Shown: positions 30,001 through 36,148 of the stretch, in pieces
How the letters are laid out: the number at the start of each line of letters is the position of its first letter
Numbering within the stretch: the first letter of the stretch is position 1
From: an uncultured Oxalobacteraceae bacterium
Lineage (GTDB): Bacteria > Pseudomonadota > Gammaproteobacteria > Burkholderiales > Burkholderiaceae_D
Reading direction: 5' to 3'
NCBI GenBank assembly: GCA_903862415.1
Contig: CAIOYD010000044.1
Coordinates: forward strand, 62,001 to 126,000
Length of the DNA stretch: 64,000 bases
The notes under the pieces: model-generated
What the model was told of the DNA's origin: nothing
Database searches by the model: none
The model's input: the letters and a program-made list of their open reading frames with translations, nothing else
Position numbers and translations under genes: made by a program

Positions 30001-30666
30001 GGTTACTCGGCGCCAGATAAACTGCTGGCAGAAACCCTGAACAGTGCTCCGGAAGCCGCTGCGCTTGTCGGCCACAGTCGCGGTAGCTTGGTGGTGGACA
30101 ATGCTTTGCAGACTAAAGTGGAGCAAGGTGAAAAAAATGATCAGTTGAAAGTTGAAGTCAAAGGCCCCGCTTTGCCGAAAGCACAGATTACCGAGACGGT
30201 GGATCAGTTGCGCACATCGGACGATGTCAGGAAACAAAACGGACCTGAATACAGTTCATTTCCGAATGATCCGGTGGCTACATTTATCGGACAGTCTCCT
30301 AATGGCAAGCTGATACCGTCAGTGAAGGAATCGGCCAGTATCTTTACCCAGTCCACCAGCTCCCACAGTTGTTATGGCACGGGTGCAGCTGGTTGTAAAC
30401 AGATAGAAAAACCCTTCAGTTATGCCGGGCTGGATTTGGCAAAAATGCAGCATGACCGTCAGGAACAGGTGGATCAATGGCTGCAAGCCGGTTCTGTGTA
30501 CGATCCCCATCCTGCCGGAATATTTGTACCGCAACTGAAAATACACGATGTTCAATTCCAGAAATTGCCCTTGTGGGGCAGGGGAACTATTTTGCCCGTG
30601 GATGTTGCAACCGCAGATGCGCGCGTGCAACAGTTGCGTGAAATGCAGCAACAACTCGGGAAATAA
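21061..30666 (+). CDS. TpsA filamentous hemagglutinin-like exoprotein with GHSRG hydrolase-like tail
   Basis: A 3201-residue surface protein secreted by the adjacent TpsB. The N terminus is an extended signal peptide (ESPR type, MNKQTYRVIFSRVKG) followed by the TPS domain. That domain contains NPNGITTSNGAGW near residue 173 and the HNRYEQFNVDRQGVILNNS segment. Long hemagglutinin repeats (LDNSAGRL, LNNQ-type) fill residues ~350-2800. Unlike classic CdiA there is no VENN pre-toxin motif. The last ~200 residues form a compact domain with a nucleophile-elbow motif at G3004-H-S3006-R-G3008 and a later SSHSCYG with H3102, as in serine hydrolases. Similar tails occur in other FhaB-like proteins as I recall them, without known function. 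GAGAGG precedes ATG 21061. Confidence 0.9.
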   Translation: MNKQTYRVIFSRVKGICIAVAESANIRQSACTVGSGCASRFLLRLTPVLVAAIFGHASVAQAQMVAYKNGAGPRTAIDQTANGIPLVQIVTPNASGLSHNRYEQFNVDRQGVILNNSPGTINTTLGGYIPANPALVHGSARTILNEVMSSSRSQLNGYIEVAGQRADVILANPNGITTSNGAGWINSAHVTLTTGTPQFDRQDNLVGFRVRNGDIQISSGGLNAGGVEQLDLIARSITLNDKLWGNQLNLISGVNEVSYGDLAVQPLQVDTDGIVAGIDSSELGGMYAQKITLVATQAGIGVRTLGQLSAAEVGIDSHGKILLAGQVSADGQLALHSDDGISNTGSLYGNSVAVSGGALENSGTLAAQSDVQIHTKSMLSSGKLAAGMDSAGKISQDGNLTVTATDAVTINGTTLAGGNLSMTAPELDLNHATTNAYGSIELNATNGSIRHQGASLQSPVGMSLTATAGIDNDHGNMIAGLLTVNAGTLSNQAGSLLQTGTGSTRFAIAGLFNNTNGTVNSNGQSMQWQTGDLINHYGQIGHAGNAALQLTSGAISNQGGRIASNGQVDLHADALDNQAGQLVSNLDSLLVLNTTLNNDQGVLQGATSLTVRAGNISNSHGRLLANENLNITASGAVSNFSSSGDDSLIASNGTLALHAGSVRNNGTVSAQQNITLAVDDELNNDGGQLSATDAIDLQTVRLSNAAGVVNAAQVSAAAQQFDNSQGEIAADTLILQATDLLNLQGKLLHYGSESASIDVSHVLDNSSEGVIEVNGADLRLTPQWLNNSDGKILHAGNGTLVLGDGATSLVNVNGTIASNGALQLDVAKLDNQRGTLSVQGQASLNSAGLIDNTEGKISSASGLTLQTQDLDNSAGRLLSLNTDGMSVTVAHELNNQSGLTAQEQTGGLIGGNGDVWLTAATLANHGAISAAGSLSGWAQELNNSAGSLMANGELTLTATDLDNTRGVIDADMVKTDVRELNNQQGRISAGQLQLNALNLSNHQGQIIHYGVDAAVIAIQQHLDNSAQGAIQVNSANLTLSPAQLNNQGGSIAHAGHGLLTVTTAQGSVLNQGGSISSNGAVNINTAELQNQQGAIVAMQELKLAAAHVDNSSHGELSGDSLSLLVDGDIDNRGGKIQSYNQGITLAANTLNNAGGILQNLGETDVWLDLSGNLINSVVDQTGGFMGSAGLLALNANTVDNQQGTLYSGQALFINAKERMNNVSGIVQAGGTVQMSTSGAIQNNNGLIEANGDQGVSINSGISIDNSGGRIAASADLVKLSATDINNLEGVIASSDDVSLEADRLRNSGELYAQGAVDLFVRNSVDNTGGHILAGKSFSMQEASAILTNHQGEISAAGNMNVQVASLDNSQGKIISTGDGNLSLSAGAVTNAAGSLSSAADLKLTTSSLSGNGSVFAGQDGMINLSGDYVFTTDNPFKANRDLTITTLGNFINHATLEAGRNLHLVAGNLSNSFGALMNAGHGLTWLELDRQLYNLGRIYGDDIAVAASSLLNDGKLNPDGSTLQAGVIAARNDMDLGVDSISNRDHAVIQSLGNLAAGSTLDSNQRASGRGAQINNFSATIDAGQNLSLQTASLMNTNGYFSTGVQLSDPISLRYFKLNSEDRLQNQIDAKIVLEDHIDKLVTLSDNRRFNDYNILDVQESIETPIVLHSDPARISAGGQMQLAGNVVNDKSVLIAGGDIVGQVDSLQNLDATGVMKIIDGPGSTTQWHTTIKKTLSHRDDDYGDKIQFTLTTNKNISLNVVRFEKFQQPDQSDNEAVGAGVVSNDLPQASGFVLDGNLLAPFMHGTGKIVNAAMGATHANLVSGAGAIEAVQTGSGANHSVPLSPQTVATASAAIPDLVIPSSQLFVVHNNPAQTFVIETDPKFTNYQTFISSDYLLSRLTLDPQRAQKRLGDGFYEQKLINDQITQLTGKRFLAQYSSNEEQYLALMDAGVQTAKQFQLTPGIALSASQMAALTTDMVWLVAQDIKLADGTVKRVLVPVVYLAQMNVADMQPTGSIISARNLGVAVQGELRNGGTITATQQNLIQATDIRNAGVIRSTDGATVLIADNDLINQGGRISGHQVGLQAGRDVVMTTTISDNHSDSVGVHRQANIIDQQAGVQADALSIRGGRDVNLSGAQIDSTGQAVLAAGRDLNLAAVNTLEAASVDYGGHNNFSESNSVVHGTQIHTGGDLILSAGQDINATAAYASSEGTLTAVAGRDVNLLAAEQKSSFSSETEKHSGSSLTFSRNDTHTQFERESTQSVGTTLSGNAVQISAGHNVQVVGGNIVSTQDAVISAVNQIDVTASQSSLRHHESREEHTSGIFTGGGIGVTLGSKQQADANQDASIQHQGSMIGSLEGNVILQAGKKVTVAGSDLLAGKDVMVIGPNASIGAVENKLQHGEQHSASQSGLTLSVTSPIVEAATTVIQSAQRAGEVDDPRLKKLYAAKAAATAMSNYDSLANEASQIANGTDASVGIKLSVGSSHQESHSANQLSEMQGSQILAGGELRVISSGDKTNPQEGNISITGSNLKAQHTLLSATHDIVMQGTQNSSSNQQTNNSSGWNAGVGISMGQQTGITFSASGYQAKGKANGDSSIQSNSHLDTNELTIISGHDVNLDGAVVRANHVDGAIAHDLTISSLQDSETFRSQQQSISGGASFTYGTGGGSASFAASRSHTNADLAAVSEQSGIQAGSGGFDIRVGNHTQLNGGAITSTAAAENNHFSTNSLGVADLNNHQSLESQSQSVAAGTGSAMVAAAKAVISGLAGNANANSSASSSTKATISAGKIDIRNGDTSALVSLNRDADSANAILPGNNPQQIANAVQNSSEAGQVIGDISGQFIDRAAAVIQGSNPSKTYRVVCKQEPCTYDPNLKIDPNRKDPQGQPNVVMVEVSQQDIQAMSVEERKGLVVATNGIMNDVQRAGEVALQNADANEQGDIKNFGNSKPEIILVDSPHSGNVVSEVLVAGYEKFLVPVTGYSAPDKLLAETLNSAPEAAALVGHSRGSLVVDNALQTKVEQGEKNDQLKVEVKGPALPKAQITETVDQLRTSDDVRKQNGPEYSSFPNDPVATFIGQSPNGKLIPSVKESASIFTQSTSSHSCYGTGAAGCKQIEKPFSYAGLDLAKMQHDRQEQVDQWLQAGSVYDPHPAGIFVPQLKIHDVQFQKLPLWGRGTILPVDVATADARVQQLREMQQQLGK

Positions 30667-30919
30667 TCATGGGGATGTGTTCGGTTCTCTGGCCAAAAAA
30701 TGCCATTATGCTGGTGGTTTAGGTGAATCCTATTCCCACCCCCATTTGATCCACATCAACAGCCCCAACGATGGGGCGGGTATAAAGTTGTACAGCCTGT
30801 GTATTTATATAACTCTTTACCTTGAAGTTACTCCGTCTGACTCTTTTCAGACAGGCTCACAGGCTGACCGGCCAGTACATTATTGAATGCTGCGCCACGA
30901 CAGCAAACAGGAGACCACG
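30667..30919 (+). other. Gap after tpsA; no clear immunity gene
   Basis: About 250 bp between tpsA and the oxidoreductase operon. A short frame from ATG 30669 has only 17 codons. A second frame (30669-30860) reads HGDVFGSLAKKCHYAGG and SHPHLIHINSPN, which looks protein-like, but no ribosome-fed start lies in front of it. A small GC hairpin (GCCCC/GGGGC, 30762-30777) has no U-run. I cannot name a gene here. Confidence 0.4.
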
Positions 30920-32746
30920 TTGAAACCTACTGATACCAACAATCCCGCGTATTTCCACAAAGTGATTGATTGCCAATGGGCTTGCCCGGCGCATACGCCG
31001 GTGCCGGAATATATCCGCCTCATCGGTGAAGGCCGCTATGCCGATGCCTATATGGTCAACTGGGTGTCGAATGTCTTTCCCGGCGTGCTCGGACGTACCT
31101 GTGATCGCCCCTGTGAACCGGCCTGCCGTCGTGGCCGGGTAGAAGAAAATAACCGCACCCAGCCACAACCGGTGGCTATCTGCCGCCTCAAGCGCGTGGC
31201 GGCTGATTTTAAAGGTGATGTGCACAGCCGCATGCCGGTCATTGCCGCACCCAATGGCAAACGCGTAGCCTGTGTTGGAGCCGGACCTTCTTCGCTGACG
31301 GTGGCGCGTGATCTGGCACCACTTGGTTATGCCGTGACGGTGTTTGATGCCGAAGCCAAAGCCGGTGGCTTTATCCGTTCGCAGATTCCGCGCTTTCGTT
31401 TGCCTGAAGCCGTGATTGATGAAGAAACCGGTTATATCCTGGATATGGGGGTCAATTTTCGCAGTGGTCAGCGCATCGATTCACTGCGGGCTTTGCTCGC
31501 TGAAGGTTACGATGCGGTGTTTATCGGCTGTGGTGCGCCGCGTGGACGCGATCTGTTCATTCCCGGACGAAGCGAAATTCACGAAAACATCCATATCGGT
31601 ATCGACTGGCTGGCTTCGGTCTCGTTTGGTCATATCACCCGCGTGGGCGAACGCGTGCTGGTGCTTGGTGGCGGCAATACCGCCATGGATTGCTGTCGCT
31701 CGGCGCGGCGTCTTGGTGGCACCGATGTGCGGGTGGTGGTGCGCAGCGGTTTCGATGAAATGAAAGCTTCGCCGTGGGAAAAAGAAGATGCACTTCATGA
31801 AGGCATTCCGATTCTCAACTTCCATGTGCCCACAGCGTTTGTGCATGAACAGGGCAAACTTACTGGCATGCTGTTTGATATTGTTGAAGCGCAGTATGAT
31901 GCCAAAGGCAAGCGCACGCTGGTTTCAACCTGCCAGCCACCGGTTTTGTTGGCTTGCGACACGGTATTGATTGCCGTGGGTCAGGAAAATGCCTTCCCGT
32001 GGATAGAAGCCGATGCCGGTGTCGAATTTACCGCAGCTGGTTTGCCGGTGCTGGTCAAGGATACTTTTCAGTCTACCCATCCACAGGTGTTCTTTGGCGG
32101 GGATGCTGCCTATGGCCCGAAAAATATTATTACTGCCGTTGCTCATGGTCATGAAGCGGCAGTCTCGATTGATCGGTTTGTGCACGGTCTCGATGTCTGT
32201 CAACGGCCAGCGGCCACGATCCACTGGATGTCCACCAAAATGGGTATCCATGAATGGAGTTACCACAACGATGTGTCGGCCGATAAGCGCTTTGCCGTGC
32301 CGTGGGCCAAAGCAGAAGTGGCACTGGCGTCTATCCGGGTGGAAGTGGAACTCGGTTTTGATGCGGCGACCGCGTTTAAAGAAGCCAGCCGCTGTCTGAA
32401 CTGCGATGTGCAAACCGTGTTTAACCGCCAGACCTGCATCGAATGCGATGCCTGCGTTGATATCTGTCCCATGGACAGCATTACCTTTACCACCAACGGC
32501 GACGATTTGCGCAGTCGCTTAAAAGCACCGGCAGAAAATTTACACCAGGATCTGTATGTGTCCGCACCGCTTAAAACCGCCCGCGTCATGGTCAAGGATG
32601 AAGACGTTTGCCTGCACTGCGGCCTGTGTGCCGAACGCTGTCCGGTGGGTGCCTGGGATATGCAGAAATTCCTCTATAACACCACTCAGGCAGGGCCGTT
32701 GTGCCGTGAACTTTCGTCGACATCCCCAGCTCTGGAGGCAGTATGA
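30920..32746 (+). CDS. GltD-like NADPH/FAD oxidoreductase with C-terminal 2x[4Fe-4S] ferredoxin
   Basis: A 608-residue flavoprotein that would move electrons between NADPH and the 2-oxoacid oxidoreductase encoded next. The N-terminal cysteine cluster (CQWACPAHTPVPEYI, then CDRPCEPACRRG) is that of the GltD/DPYD family [4Fe-4S] domain. An FAD motif (VGAGPSSLTVARDL) and an NADPH motif (VLVLGGGNTAMDCCRSA) follow. The C terminus has two ferredoxin motifs, CIECDACVDICP and CLHCGLCAERCP. I choose TTG 30920 as start because AGGAG sits 6 nt upstream; ATG 30887 has no ribosome site. It overlaps the next gene by 4 nt (ATGA). Confidence 0.88.
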   Translation: MKPTDTNNPAYFHKVIDCQWACPAHTPVPEYIRLIGEGRYADAYMVNWVSNVFPGVLGRTCDRPCEPACRRGRVEENNRTQPQPVAICRLKRVAADFKGDVHSRMPVIAAPNGKRVACVGAGPSSLTVARDLAPLGYAVTVFDAEAKAGGFIRSQIPRFRLPEAVIDEETGYILDMGVNFRSGQRIDSLRALLAEGYDAVFIGCGAPRGRDLFIPGRSEIHENIHIGIDWLASVSFGHITRVGERVLVLGGGNTAMDCCRSARRLGGTDVRVVVRSGFDEMKASPWEKEDALHEGIPILNFHVPTAFVHEQGKLTGMLFDIVEAQYDAKGKRTLVSTCQPPVLLACDTVLIAVGQENAFPWIEADAGVEFTAAGLPVLVKDTFQSTHPQVFFGGDAAYGPKNIITAVAHGHEAAVSIDRFVHGLDVCQRPAATIHWMSTKMGIHEWSYHNDVSADKRFAVPWAKAEVALASIRVEVELGFDAATAFKEASRCLNCDVQTVFNRQTCIECDACVDICPMDSITFTTNGDDLRSRLKAPAENLHQDLYVSAPLKTARVMVKDEDVCLHCGLCAERCPVGAWDMQKFLYNTTQAGPLCRELSSTSPALEAV

Positions 32747-34572
32747 AACGTATTGAAGCCGTGAATGATTTTGTGATCAAGTTCGCCAACGTCAACGGTT
32801 CTGGTTCGGCTTCGGCTAATGAATTGTTTGCCAAAGCCATTTTGCGCATGGGTGTGCCGGTCAGTCCGCGCAATATTTTTCCCAGCAATATTCAGGGTAT
32901 GCCCACCTGGTACGAAGCACGTGTCTGTGAGCAGGGCTATCTGGGACGACGCGGTGGGGTGGATATGATGGTGGCCATGAATCCGCAAACCTGGGATGTG
33001 GATGTGGCCGAAATTCAGCCTGGTGGATATTTGTTTTACGACAGTTCGCGCGCCATGCCGGCGGAACGTTTTCGGACCGATATTCACATTATCGGTATGC
33101 CGCTGACGGAAATCAGCAACGCGGCTTACACCGATCCGCGTCAACGGCAACTGTTTAAAAATATTATTTATGTCGGCGCGCTCTCCGTGCTGCTTGATGT
33201 CGACGCCGAAGTGTTTGAAAAACTGTTTGCTGAACAGTACAAGGGTAAGGAAGTGCTGCTGGATTCCAACGTGCGTGCCCTGCATATGGGGCGGGATTAT
33301 GTCAAGGCGCATTTTGAGGCACCACTGGGTATACGTGTACAGCGGGCCGATAAAGTCGGACAACAGATTTTTACCGACGGTAATAGTGCTGCGGCACTAG
33401 GCTGTGTGTATGGCGGTGCAACCGTCGCGGCCTGGTATCCGATCACGCCGTCGTCCTCAATTCCGGAATCGTTTCAAAAATACTGCGACAAGTTTCGGGT
33501 CGAAGCTGATAGCGGGAAAAATAAGGTGGCCATCGTTCAGGCGGAAGATGAACTGGCATCTATCGGCATGGTGCTCGGTGCGGCCTGGAATGGAGCGCGG
33601 GCGTTTACAGCCACGTCCGGACCGGGGATTTCACTCATGACCGAGTTTATCGGCCTGGCGTATTTTGCGGAAATTCCGGTGACGATTATCGATGTCCAGC
33701 GTGGCGGACCGTCGACCGGTATGCCGACCCGTACCCAGCAATCGGATTTGCTCGCCTGTGCCTATGCTTCGCACGGTGACACCAAACATGTGCTGCTGTT
33801 TCCGGAAGATCCTTATGAATGTTTTGAGCAGGCGGCTCAGGCGCTGGATCTGGCTGACCGGCTGCAGACGCCGGTATTTTTGATGACCGATCTGGATATT
33901 GGCATGAACCAGCGTTTGTGTAAGCCTTTTGTCTGGGATGACGCGCGCAGTTACGATCGCGGCAAAGTCATGACCGCGGCCGAGCTTGAAGCCGGCAAGG
34001 ATTTCGGGCGCTATAAAGATGTTGATGGTGACGGTATTCCCTGGCGCACGCTGCCGGGAACTCATCCGACGCTGGGCAGCTTTTTTACCCGTGGCACCAC
34101 CCGTGATCCGTATGCGCGCTATTCCGAGCGCGGTCAGGATTACATTTACAACATGGAACGGTTGCTGAAAAAATTTGCTACCGCTGCCACGCTGGTACCG
34201 CAACCACAGCTAAAAATGGCGCAGCGTGCGACTTCCTGGGGCGTGATTTATTTTGGTTCCACCAGTCCGGCGATGCAGGAAGCGCTCGACGTGTTGCATG
34301 TGCAGGGGGTGGAAATCGATGCCATGCGCCTGCGGGCGTTTCCGTTTCCGGCAGTGGTGAATGAGTTTGTCGCGCAGCACGAGCATGTCTTTGTGGTGGA
34401 GCAAAATCGTGATGCCCAGATGCATATGCTGCTGGTCAATGAGCTTGGCGTCGATCCGGCCAAATTGATTAAAGTGTTGCATTATGACGGCACGCCCATT
34501 ACGGCGCGCTTTATTGTGTCCGCCATTACGGAACGTTTGTCTGCAACAGTCAACCACAAGGTGGCCGCATGA
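32743..34572 (+). CDS. 2-oxoacid:acceptor oxidoreductase, fused gamma-alpha subunit
   Basis: A 609-residue fusion. Residues ~1-190 are the gamma domain (NGSGSASANELFAKAIL, GVDMMVAMNPQTWD). Residues ~210-600 are the alpha subunit (GGATVAAWYPITPSSSI, ATSGPGISLMTEFIGLAYFA, RGGPSTGMPTRTQQSDLL). Such enzymes oxidise 2-oxoacids to acyl-CoA, or run in reverse, with a beta subunit carrying thiamine diphosphate. Sequence alone does not settle pyruvate versus 2-oxoglutarate; the overall pattern resembles KorA-type alpha subunits. It is translationally coupled to both neighbours through 4-nt ATGA overlaps. Confidence 0.92.
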   Translation: MKRIEAVNDFVIKFANVNGSGSASANELFAKAILRMGVPVSPRNIFPSNIQGMPTWYEARVCEQGYLGRRGGVDMMVAMNPQTWDVDVAEIQPGGYLFYDSSRAMPAERFRTDIHIIGMPLTEISNAAYTDPRQRQLFKNIIYVGALSVLLDVDAEVFEKLFAEQYKGKEVLLDSNVRALHMGRDYVKAHFEAPLGIRVQRADKVGQQIFTDGNSAAALGCVYGGATVAAWYPITPSSSIPESFQKYCDKFRVEADSGKNKVAIVQAEDELASIGMVLGAAWNGARAFTATSGPGISLMTEFIGLAYFAEIPVTIIDVQRGGPSTGMPTRTQQSDLLACAYASHGDTKHVLLFPEDPYECFEQAAQALDLADRLQTPVFLMTDLDIGMNQRLCKPFVWDDARSYDRGKVMTAAELEAGKDFGRYKDVDGDGIPWRTLPGTHPTLGSFFTRGTTRDPYARYSERGQDYIYNMERLLKKFATAATLVPQPQLKMAQRATSWGVIYFGSTSPAMQEALDVLHVQGVEIDAMRLRAFPFPAVVNEFVAQHEHVFVVEQNRDAQMHMLLVNELGVDPAKLIKVLHYDGTPITARFIVSAITERLSATVNHKVAA

Positions 34573-35624
34573 CTTATCTCGCCAAACCCAAGTTTCATCA
34601 TCCTTCGCTCGTGGCCAACAAGGTGGGGTATACCCGGCGTGATTACGAAGGGCGGATTTCAACTCTCTGTGCCGGTTGTGGGCATGATTCGATTTCAGCA
34701 GCGATTATCGAAGCCTGTTGGGAACTCGATATTGAACCGCACCGGGTTGCCAAGCTTTCCGGTATCGGCTGCAGTTCCAAAACCCCGGACTATTTTTTGG
34801 GTGCATCACACGGCTTTAATACCGTGCATGGACGTATGCCGTCGGTACTCACCGGTGCCAATCTGGCCAATCGTGATTTGCTCTATCTGGGTATTTCCGG
34901 GGATGGTGATTCGGCATCCATCGGTCTGGGCCAGTTTGCCAACGCCATGCGGCGCGGTGTGAATATGGCTTACATCGTAGAAAACAATGGCGTCTATGGT
35001 TTAACCAAAGGACAGTTTTCCGCCACGGCGGATCGTGGTTCCAAAAGTAAAAAAGGAACTGTCAATCGCGACAATCCGGTGGATCTGGTTGGTCTGGCAT
35101 TGCAATTGGGTGCCACTTATGTGGCGCGCAGTTTTTCTGGCGACAAGGAACAATTGGTGCCGCTGATTAAGGGCGCGCTCGAACATGGCGGTGCGGCCTT
35201 CATTGATATCATCAGCCCGTGTGTGACTTTTAATAATCACAGCGGCAGCACCAAGAGTTATGACTATGTGCGTGCGCACAATGAAGCAGTCAGTCGTATC
35301 GATTTCATGCCGCAGCACAGTGAAATTACCGTGACCTATCCAGCCGGTGAAACCATTGAAGTACAGCAGCACGATGGCTCGATCCTGCGGCTGCGCAAGC
35401 TGCATCCGGAATACGATCCTACCGACCGCTATGCTGCCCTGAGTTATATGAACGAACATCACGCCCGTGGTGAAGTCGTCACCGGTTTGCTGTATCTGGA
35501 TGCGGTTGCTTCGGATCTGCATACGTCACTCAACACCAGTGACCGGCCTCTGTTTCGTTTGCAGGAGCAGGATTTGTGTCCGGGTTCGGCTGCACTGGAA
35601 AAAATTAACGCTGCTTTGCGCTGA
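34569..35624 (+). CDS. 2-oxoacid:acceptor oxidoreductase, beta subunit
   Basis: The thiamine-diphosphate subunit, 351 residues. The cofactor-binding region is visible as CAGCGHDSISAAII near residue 37, GISGDGDSASIGLGQFANAM near 113 and VENNGVYGLTKGQFSAT with the Asn and Tyr that hold the diphosphate and Mg. The Cys residues at the N terminus (CAGCGH) and the later SGIGCSS match the KorB/PorB family's iron-sulfur or structural cysteines. It overlaps the alpha-gamma gene by 4 nt, making one operon with the flavoprotein. Confidence 0.93.
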   Translation: MTYLAKPKFHHPSLVANKVGYTRRDYEGRISTLCAGCGHDSISAAIIEACWELDIEPHRVAKLSGIGCSSKTPDYFLGASHGFNTVHGRMPSVLTGANLANRDLLYLGISGDGDSASIGLGQFANAMRRGVNMAYIVENNGVYGLTKGQFSATADRGSKSKKGTVNRDNPVDLVGLALQLGATYVARSFSGDKEQLVPLIKGALEHGGAAFIDIISPCVTFNNHSGSTKSYDYVRAHNEAVSRIDFMPQHSEITVTYPAGETIEVQQHDGSILRLRKLHPEYDPTDRYAALSYMNEHHARGEVVTGLLYLDAVASDLHTSLNTSDRPLFRLQEQDLCPGSAALEKINAALR

Positions 35625-35651
35625 ACCGGTTTGCCCCACGCTTGATAAGGA

Positions 35652-36098
35652 ATGATGATGACTGAACGTACCGTATTTCAATCCATGTCACACCGGCATG
35701 TGGTTAGTTTGCTGCCTCAGGCCTCCGTCTGGGAAGCCGCCTGTGTCATGACTAAAGCCAATTGCGGCAGTGTGCTGATTATCGATGCCAGTGGGGCGAT
35801 GGTGGGGATAGTGACCGAACGCGATTTAATGACCCGGGTGCTGGCCAAAGCCCTGAATCCGCAAGCTACGCTGGTGTCTGACATCATGACCCACGGTCCC
35901 CTGTGTGTTGGTCCGGAGACTAAAGTTTCCCAGGCAGTGCTGATCATGATCGAACGTGGTTTTCGACATTTGCCAATTGTAACAAGTGCCGCAAAAATTC
36001 TTGGCGTGTTTTCTGTTCGCGATGCCTTGCCGCGGGAAATCGGTACCGCTGTAAGTCTGGCAGAATTTAATGAGATGGTGAATGACGCCAAAGGCTGA
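35652..36098 (+). CDS. CBS-domain pair protein
   Basis: A 148-residue protein made almost wholly of two CBS domains, which bind adenosine nucleotides or SAM as sensors. The first repeat reads GSVLIIDASGAMVGIVTERDLM, the second GFRHLPIVTSAAKILGVFSVRD. Three ATG codons in a row (35652, 35655, 35658) follow AAGGA. It lies 27 bp after the oxidoreductase beta gene on the same strand, so it may report energy charge to that enzyme; this is inferred from position only. Confidence 0.85.
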   Translation: MMMTERTVFQSMSHRHVVSLLPQASVWEAACVMTKANCGSVLIIDASGAMVGIVTERDLMTRVLAKALNPQATLVSDIMTHGPLCVGPETKVSQAVLIMIERGFRHLPIVTSAAKILGVFSVRDALPREIGTAVSLAEFNEMVNDAKG

Positions 36099-36148
36099 AT
36101 TGACCCCTGGCATCTGCATTTTCTCAATCTGTATTGAAGAATTCGCTA

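Noticed and set aside
27000-30666. Classic CdiA architecture for the first TpsA
   Set aside because: No VENN pre-toxin motif was found and no cdiI-like gene follows.
30843-30858. GACAGGCTCACA shared with the region before the second tpsA gene (around 41706)
   Set aside because: A 12-base match is expected by chance many times in 64 kb.
30548-30886. 112-codon plus-strand frame spanning the tpsA stop
   Set aside because: Its first third is a shadow of tpsA, and there is no start signal for the remainder; kept only as an unexplained stretch.
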